From Bacteroidales bacterium (GTDB lineage Bacteria > Bacteroidota > Bacteroidia > Bacteroidales > UBA4417): a DNA stretch of 57,630 nucleotides. The notes under the pieces were generated by a model, which saw only the letters and a program-made list of their open reading frames with translations, searched no databases and had not been told where the DNA came from. Position numbers and translations under genes: made by a program. Location of the stretch: the NCBI GenBank assembly GCA_030654075.1, contig JAURYB010000145.1, positions 1 to 57,630 on the forward strand. The letters are read 5' to 3'. Shown here piece by piece: positions 53,195 through 57,630 of the stretch (its first letter is position 1; every line of letters starts with the position of its first letter).

Positions 53195-55552
53195 TCACAC
53201 AACCTCCACCGCATCCACCGGGCAAACCTGCCTGCAGATATCACATTTTATACATTTCTCCATATCAATGGTATGGATTTCGTAAGGTTTGAATTCGATG
53301 GCATCCGAAGGGCAGCGCTGGGCACATTTGGTGCAGCCGATGCAGTCATCCGTAATTTTGTAGCTTATAAGTGGCAGGCATTTCCCGGAAGGACAATTCC
53401 CGTTTATATGTGCTTCGTATTCTTCCCTGAAATATTTCAAGGTAGAAAGAACGGGGTTTGGCGCTGTTTTTCCAAGGCCGCATAAACTTCCCTGCCTTGT
53501 ACTTTCAGCCAGTTTTTCAAGATGGATTATATCTTCGGGTTTTCCTTTGCCGCTCCTAATTTTATCTAAAAGTTCCAGCATTCGCGTTGTGCCGATACGG
53601 CAGAAAGTACATCTTCCGCAAGACTGATCCTGGGTAAAAGAGAGGAAATAATGCGCGATATCCACCATGCAATCGGTATCATCCAAGACGATCAATCCGC
53701 CGGAACCCATCATGGCACCGACTTTGGCCAGTTCCTCGAAATCAATTGGCAGATCATACATTTCGGCAGGTATACATCCGCCAGATGGACCACCAATTTG
53801 TACCGCTTTGAATTTCCGGTCGTTGGCAATGCCGCCGCCGATTTCTTCTACAATTTGCCTTAAAGTAATTCCCATCGGAACTTCGATCAATCCGCCACGG
53901 TTCACTTTCCCTGCAAGGGCAAAAACTTTGGTGCCTTTGCTTCCTTCGGTTCCGATATTGGCAAAAGCCTCGGATCCATGACGAAAAATCCATGAAACCA
54001 GTGAAAAAGTTTCCGTATTGTTAACAAGGGTTGGTTTTCCCCAGAGCCCCTTAATGGCAGGGTAGGGCGGACGCATACGCGGAATGCCACGTTCACCTTC
54101 GATGGAAGCAATGAGGGCAGTTTCTTCGCCACACACAAAAGCGCCGGCTCCTTCAAAAACCTTTATATCGAAGGCGAAACTGCTGTTTAACACAGAAGTT
54201 CCAATCAAGCCATTTTCCTTACAAATTAATAATGCTTCATTAATTCGTTTTACCGCCAGCGGATATTCAGCACGTATATAAAAAATACCTTGAGTGGCTC
54301 CGGTGGCATATCCTGCAATCAGCATTCCTTCGATTACACGGAAAGGATAGGATTCGAGCAACATGCGGTCCATAAATGCGCCGGGATCGCCTTCGTCGCC
54401 ATTACAAATAATATATTTTTCTGCGTTTACCTGGTCTTTAACCATTTGCCATTTTCGTCCTGTCGGGAAACCGGCACCTCCGCGGCCACGCAATCCGCTT
54501 TTTGAGATTTCGTCAACGACCTGTTGCGGTGACATTTCTGAAAGGCATTTCTGCAATGCCGTGAAACCTCCGCCAACACGGTATTCCTCAATATCACAAG
54601 GCTTTACAACTCCACGGTTTTCGGAAGCAATTGCCATTTGCGGTCCAAGGAATTCGGAAATGGGCGTATCGCGCTGATCTGCAATATATTTACGGAAGGA
54701 TTTAGGTTCGCCATCCACAACCGCTTTTTCGAAACTACTTACAAAACTGCTTTTCAATTTATTGAAAAAACCAACCGGCTGAAAGTGGCTCAGAACTACT
54801 TCCTTGACTTCCTCTGGTTTTATCTTGGCATAGAAGGCTGGTTCCTGGCCGGGCTTAAAAATTTCCATAACCGGAACCTGGTTGCAAACGCCGACACAAC
54901 CTACCTGTTTTACAGTGACATTGATCCTGGATTCATTCAGCACTCGTTCAAGTTCCAGTTTAACTTCTTCGCTACCACTGGCCACACAGCACGATCCAAG
55001 TCCGATGCGTATTTCACCCATTACTTTAGAATCGTTATTTCTGGCTACAGTTTTCTTGTGATTGGTTTGGAGGCTTTTCGAAAGGAAATCCTGCATGACT
55101 TCGTTTACCTTTTCCGGTAAAACATGACCGTATGTTGTATCATCGATTTTTATAACCGGCGCAAGTGTACAACAACCGAGGCATGCAACGGTTTCGAGGG
55201 TGAAAGTACCTGCAGAATCCGTTTCTTGTCCGTCTGTGAGCTTTAATTCGCGGGCAATGGCGTCATAAACCCTTGTTGCGCCTTTCACATGACAGGCTGT
55301 ACCGGTACAAACCCGGATAATATGTTTACCAGCCGGCTGATGGCGGAATTGGGTATAAAAAGTAGAAATTCCTGTGATGCGTGCAGGCGTAATTTCAGTG
55401 ATTTCACAAACGTGTTTCAGGGCTTCTTCAGGCAGGAAGTTGAATTGCTGCTGGATATCCTGGAGAATAGGAATAGCCGCATCGGCAGAAGTGCCGCGCG
55501 CTGCAACGATTTCTTCAACAGTTTGGATGATATGTTCTTTTGTCAGTGTCAC
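53195..55552 (-). CDS. NuoE-NuoF fusion, NADH-oxidising iron-sulfur flavoprotein (HydC-HydB-like)
   Basis: A 785-residue fusion. Residues 1-160 are a NuoE-type [2Fe-2S] subunit (C82, C87, C124, C128 in VCTGTACHVKG and CLGCC). At about 180-260 is a second thioredoxin-like [2Fe-2S] domain (GSCCVASGSE, VGCVGVCN). Then comes NuoF with GLRGRGGAGFPTG, NGDEGDPGAFMDR, an NADH/FMN site, and the [4Fe-4S] motif CGRCTFCRIGT. The C-terminus holds two ferredoxin-type clusters (CIGCTKCAQRCPSDA, CIKCDICRQVCPVDA). This is the layout of HydB-type subunits of bifurcating hydrogenases and of Stn/Nfn-type complexes, with HydC fused in front. The start is the GTG at 55552, which overlaps the TGA of the preceding gene in GTGA. 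The longer frame from 55621 would overlap that gene by 73 bases and add unlike residues. NADH is the expected electron donor or acceptor; the partner is discussed under the flavoprotein. Confidence 0.9.
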   Translation of the reverse strand: MTLTKEHIIQTVEEIVAARGTSADAAIPILQDIQQQFNFLPEEALKHVCEITEITPARITGISTFYTQFRHQPAGKHIIRVCTGTACHVKGATRVYDAIARELKLTDGQETDSAGTFTLETVACLGCCTLAPVIKIDDTTYGHVLPEKVNEVMQDFLSKSLQTNHKKTVARNNDSKVMGEIRIGLGSCCVASGSEEVKLELERVLNESRINVTVKQVGCVGVCNQVPVMEIFKPGQEPAFYAKIKPEEVKEVVLSHFQPVGFFNKLKSSFVSSFEKAVVDGEPKSFRKYIADQRDTPISEFLGPQMAIASENRGVVKPCDIEEYRVGGGFTALQKCLSEMSPQQVVDEISKSGLRGRGGAGFPTGRKWQMVKDQVNAEKYIICNGDEGDPGAFMDRMLLESYPFRVIEGMLIAGYATGATQGIFYIRAEYPLAVKRINEALLICKENGLIGTSVLNSSFAFDIKVFEGAGAFVCGEETALIASIEGERGIPRMRPPYPAIKGLWGKPTLVNNTETFSLVSWIFRHGSEAFANIGTEGSKGTKVFALAGKVNRGGLIEVPMGITLRQIVEEIGGGIANDRKFKAVQIGGPSGGCIPAEMYDLPIDFEELAKVGAMMGSGGLIVLDDTDCMVDIAHYFLSFTQDQSCGRCTFCRIGTTRMLELLDKIRSGKGKPEDIIHLEKLAESTRQGSLCGLGKTAPNPVLSTLKYFREEYEAHINGNCPSGKCLPLISYKITDDCIGCTKCAQRCPSDAIEFKPYEIHTIDMEKCIKCDICRQVCPVDAVEVV

Positions 55553-57354
55553 TTTCCGATACAATATAAATTCTTGTCGCCCCTGATGATGATCTTCCCG
55601 CCAACGAATGCCGGCGTACATACCGATCCTTCCCCTAACGCAGATTCACTTACAGAAGTATATGTTTTGTCAGCTTTAAAAATATGCATGATACCTTTTT
55701 TATCCATTTGCCATATGTTTCCATCCACAAGCATTGAAGAAGCGTACGTTGGCGTACCAAAGTCTTTTTCCCAGTACTTCTCGCCTGTTTTGGCATCGTA
55801 GCAAATCATCATTCCATAACTTGTTGGGAGAAAAACGTATTTGGCAGTAGCCACCGGACTTGGAATATCCGAAAGGTATTCGTCCGATTCCCATAATAAT
55901 TTTGGGGAAGCTCCGATCTGAACTGCAGCCAGTTTCGAATAGTCGTTTACCGAATACACTACACCATCCGCATAAGCAAGCGATGGACCGACTTCACCCG
56001 AAATGCAGTTAAAACGCCAGAGTTCTTTTCCTGTTGCCGGATTGTACGAAATCACAAAAGGCTCGGCTACCAGCATCACTTCCATCTGTTTACCCGTATT
56101 TACCAGGATTGGCGATGCCCAGGTAATTTTTACGTCGCGGCTGGTTTTCCAGACCTGATCACCTGTTTTTCCGGCAAAAGCCATCACGTTTGTATTTCCG
56201 GATTGGTCGTATTGCACGATCAACAAATCGCGGTGCATAATAAGCGAGGAGGAATGTCCGTAATGATTTTTGGGAAGTCCCAGGTTTTTAGCCCAGACTT
56301 TCTTCCCTTCAAAATCAAGTGCGATCAGATCACCATTGGCAAATATGGCATACACACGACGACCATCAGTGGTAAGGGTTGGAGCAGCATAACCAGTTTC
56401 TCCGTTTACTTTTGGCGCTGTGGCCGATGAACCTGGAATCTTATCAACCACTGTTTGCCAAAGGATTTTCCCTGTATTCAGATCAAAACAATAGACTTCA
56501 CGCTTGGTTGCGCTGGCACTTGAAAGGAAGATTTTATCATTCCAGACAATGGGTGAATTGTAACCCGTCAGCGGAATAGCCGTTTTCCATCTGATGTTTT
56601 TTCCGCTGCTTCCGTTCCAACTTGTCGGGAAACCGCGTTGAAATACTACGCCATTACTTCCCGGGCCGCGGAATGCAGCTGAATTGTTGTTGATTTCCTG
56701 TTGTGTCGGGAAACCATCCATGGATTGAGTTAGCGCTGTTGAATCCTGACCACTTAATGAAGCACTATCTGTAACTGAAACAGAATCAGTTTTAGCCAGC
56801 TGATTATCTGCATTTGTTTGAGTTGAATCCGCTGTGGAACCTGCGGATTTTGCAGTCAGATCAAGTGTTTTCCCAAGTTCGTTATGAGTCAGAAAAGCAA
56901 AAAGTAAGGAAATGCAAACCAGGAATATTCCGGAATATGCCACCCATTTACGGTTTATCTTGCGCAGATCCCAGAAATTATCAGTTACTGCATCGGGAAC
57001 AACTGGGCTTTTTGCAGTCATCAATTCCGCCATTTTCAGGCAGATTATCACTACCAGAACACTGAATAGTAAAAGGTAACCACCAGTCCGGATTTGCCAT
57101 TGGTTGGTAAAAAAAGCTTTGCGGGCAAGCAGATCGAGTTCACGGATTTCGGCTTTAAGCTGTTCGTCCTCCGGATTGCTTTTAAACTTTTCGATCAGGG
57201 ATTTCATAACAGGCGAATTCAGCGGATCGCTGCTTTTTACCTGGAAATAATTCACCGAAACCAGTATGCAGATTACAAATGCAAGCAATGCCGCTGCAAA
57301 GGCAATGCTTTGAAGGAGCCTGATGGTTTTGTCCGGCGATTTTATGATTTTCAT
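55549..57354 (-). CDS. Membrane-anchored PQQ-like beta-propeller protein
   Basis: A 601-residue protein with three predicted spans at about 14-37 (LQSIAFAAALLAFVICILVS), 91-109 (YLLLFSVLVVIICLKMAEL) and 137-156. A Ser/Thr/Asp-rich linker (about 160-210) follows, then a PQQ-type propeller on the far side of the membrane, with FRGPGSNGVVFQRG, REVYCFDLNTGKILWQTV, LIALDFEGKKVWAKNL and CYDAKTGEKYWEKD. No ligands of a true quinoprotein were identified. I chose the ATG at 57354, as the upstream part (from 57426) is derived from a repeat. Its last codon overlaps the start of the NuoEF fusion by four bases. The pairing of a periplasmic propeller with an NADH-oxidising cytoplasmic module is unusual and suggests a membrane complex, which is inferred only. 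Confidence 0.85.
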   Translation of the reverse strand: MKIIKSPDKTIRLLQSIAFAAALLAFVICILVSVNYFQVKSSDPLNSPVMKSLIEKFKSNPEDEQLKAEIRELDLLARKAFFTNQWQIRTGGYLLLFSVLVVIICLKMAELMTAKSPVVPDAVTDNFWDLRKINRKWVAYSGIFLVCISLLFAFLTHNELGKTLDLTAKSAGSTADSTQTNADNQLAKTDSVSVTDSASLSGQDSTALTQSMDGFPTQQEINNNSAAFRGPGSNGVVFQRGFPTSWNGSSGKNIRWKTAIPLTGYNSPIVWNDKIFLSSASATKREVYCFDLNTGKILWQTVVDKIPGSSATAPKVNGETGYAAPTLTTDGRRVYAIFANGDLIALDFEGKKVWAKNLGLPKNHYGHSSSLIMHRDLLIVQYDQSGNTNVMAFAGKTGDQVWKTSRDVKITWASPILVNTGKQMEVMLVAEPFVISYNPATGKELWRFNCISGEVGPSLAYADGVVYSVNDYSKLAAVQIGASPKLLWESDEYLSDIPSPVATAKYVFLPTSYGMMICYDAKTGEKYWEKDFGTPTYASSMLVDGNIWQMDKKGIMHIFKADKTYTSVSESALGEGSVCTPAFVGGKIIIRGDKNLYCIGK

Positions 57355-57385
57355 TTTTAAGGGTTGCTTGATATTGTTAGTAAAG

Positions 57386-57415
57386 GTCGGGAGTCGGAAG
57401 TCGGAAGTCGGAAGC
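57386..57415. repeat. Tandem GTCGGAA repeat
   Basis: Four 7-base units of GTCGGRA in a row, between the membrane propeller gene and the transposase fragment. The same unit occurs at 52988-53000 and, inverted, at 53163-53187. Confidence 0.85.
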
Positions 57416-57492
57416 GGGCAAAACAAGCAAATTTATCGTAGTGCGTGAAATCATACTGTTGGATTAAGGGCAATCATTTTTATCATTTTAAT

Positions 57493-57630
57493 CTAAGTAC
57501 ATGACAAAAACCCACAACACTCTTTAAATTTATTTAAATCATTACCGAACAATACATTAGCAAGGAATGTCAGGCCATATTTAAAAAGACTTTTTGCTTT
57601 TCTGCCATGCGTTTTAATTTTGATAGGGCA
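57493..57630 (-). CDS. IS4-like transposase, C-terminal fragment (partial at window edge)
   Basis: An open frame of 45 residues enters from the right edge and stops at TAG (57493-57495). It includes IKIKTHGRKAKSLFKYGLTF and the tail CCGFLSCT. The KSLFKYGL and terminal FLSCT pattern resembles the end of IS4-family transposases common in Bacteroidetes. Too short to assign a subfamily. If right, the inverted repeat of the element should lie at about 57430-57490, where I could not confirm one. Confidence 0.6.
   Translation of the reverse strand, partial: CPIKIKTHGRKAKSLFKYGLTFLANVLFGNDLNKFKECCGFLSCT

Overview
The window looks like a chromosomal segment of an anaerobic or facultative glycan-degrading Bacteroidetes, probably order Bacteroidales or a relative. 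The evidence is a SusC/SusD pair, a one-protein hybrid two-component regulator, a type IX secretion C-terminal domain, several promoters of the form TAnnTTTG, starts without Shine-Dalgarno sequences, and AT-rich intergenic DNA. No RNA gene, CRISPR array or complete insertion sequence was seen. An IS4-like transposase tail enters at the right edge.

Positions 61-32523 form a large polysaccharide utilization locus (PUL). The uptake arm (61-7628, minus strand) is SusC-like receptor, SusD-like lipoprotein, a surface lipoprotein and a GH30 enzyme. A terminator separates it from a type IX-secreted repeat protein (7729-10347). The hybrid regulator (10850-15076) is the only plus-strand gene of the locus and sits between the uptake arm and the enzyme arm. 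The enzyme arm (15468-32523, minus strand) reads, in transcription order: GH2, GH51 arabinofuranosidase, sulfatase, DUF5703/GH95-like protein, GH106 rhamnosidase, an 80-residue domain fragment, a second GH2, a GH43-like enzyme and, after a large hairpin, a serine hydrolase lipoprotein. Together these suggest a branched, sulfated or otherwise decorated galactan carrying arabinofuranose and rhamnose, such as an arabinogalactan or RG-I-like glycan. The substrate is inferred, not shown.

Positions 32962-46624 are mixed housekeeping and accessory genes: a conserved unknown, a small HsmA/TIGR03987-type membrane protein, a divergent HxlR regulator and NmrA-like reductase with a clear shared promoter/operator region, a VOC protein, a very large SNF2 ATPase, a gene fragment, an orphan histidine kinase, and an ABC exporter of the MacB/FtsX type.

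Positions 47053-57354 hold a Gcw_chp-type outer-membrane protein and then a minus-strand run that I find the most unusual part. It contains a triple-membrane-span PQQ-like propeller protein, overlapping by 4 bases with a NuoE-NuoF fusion. Next come a NuoG/GltD mosaic flavoprotein that appears to lack the usual NAD(P)H-binding domain, a second exported PQQ-like propeller, a BRO-N protein carrying a perfect 35-bp palindrome inside its gene, and a glycosyltransferase coupled to it by an ATGA overlap. The intergenic gaps in this run carry several families of short repeats. I read the NuoEF fusion and flavoprotein as a NADH-oxidising module of unknown electron acceptor.
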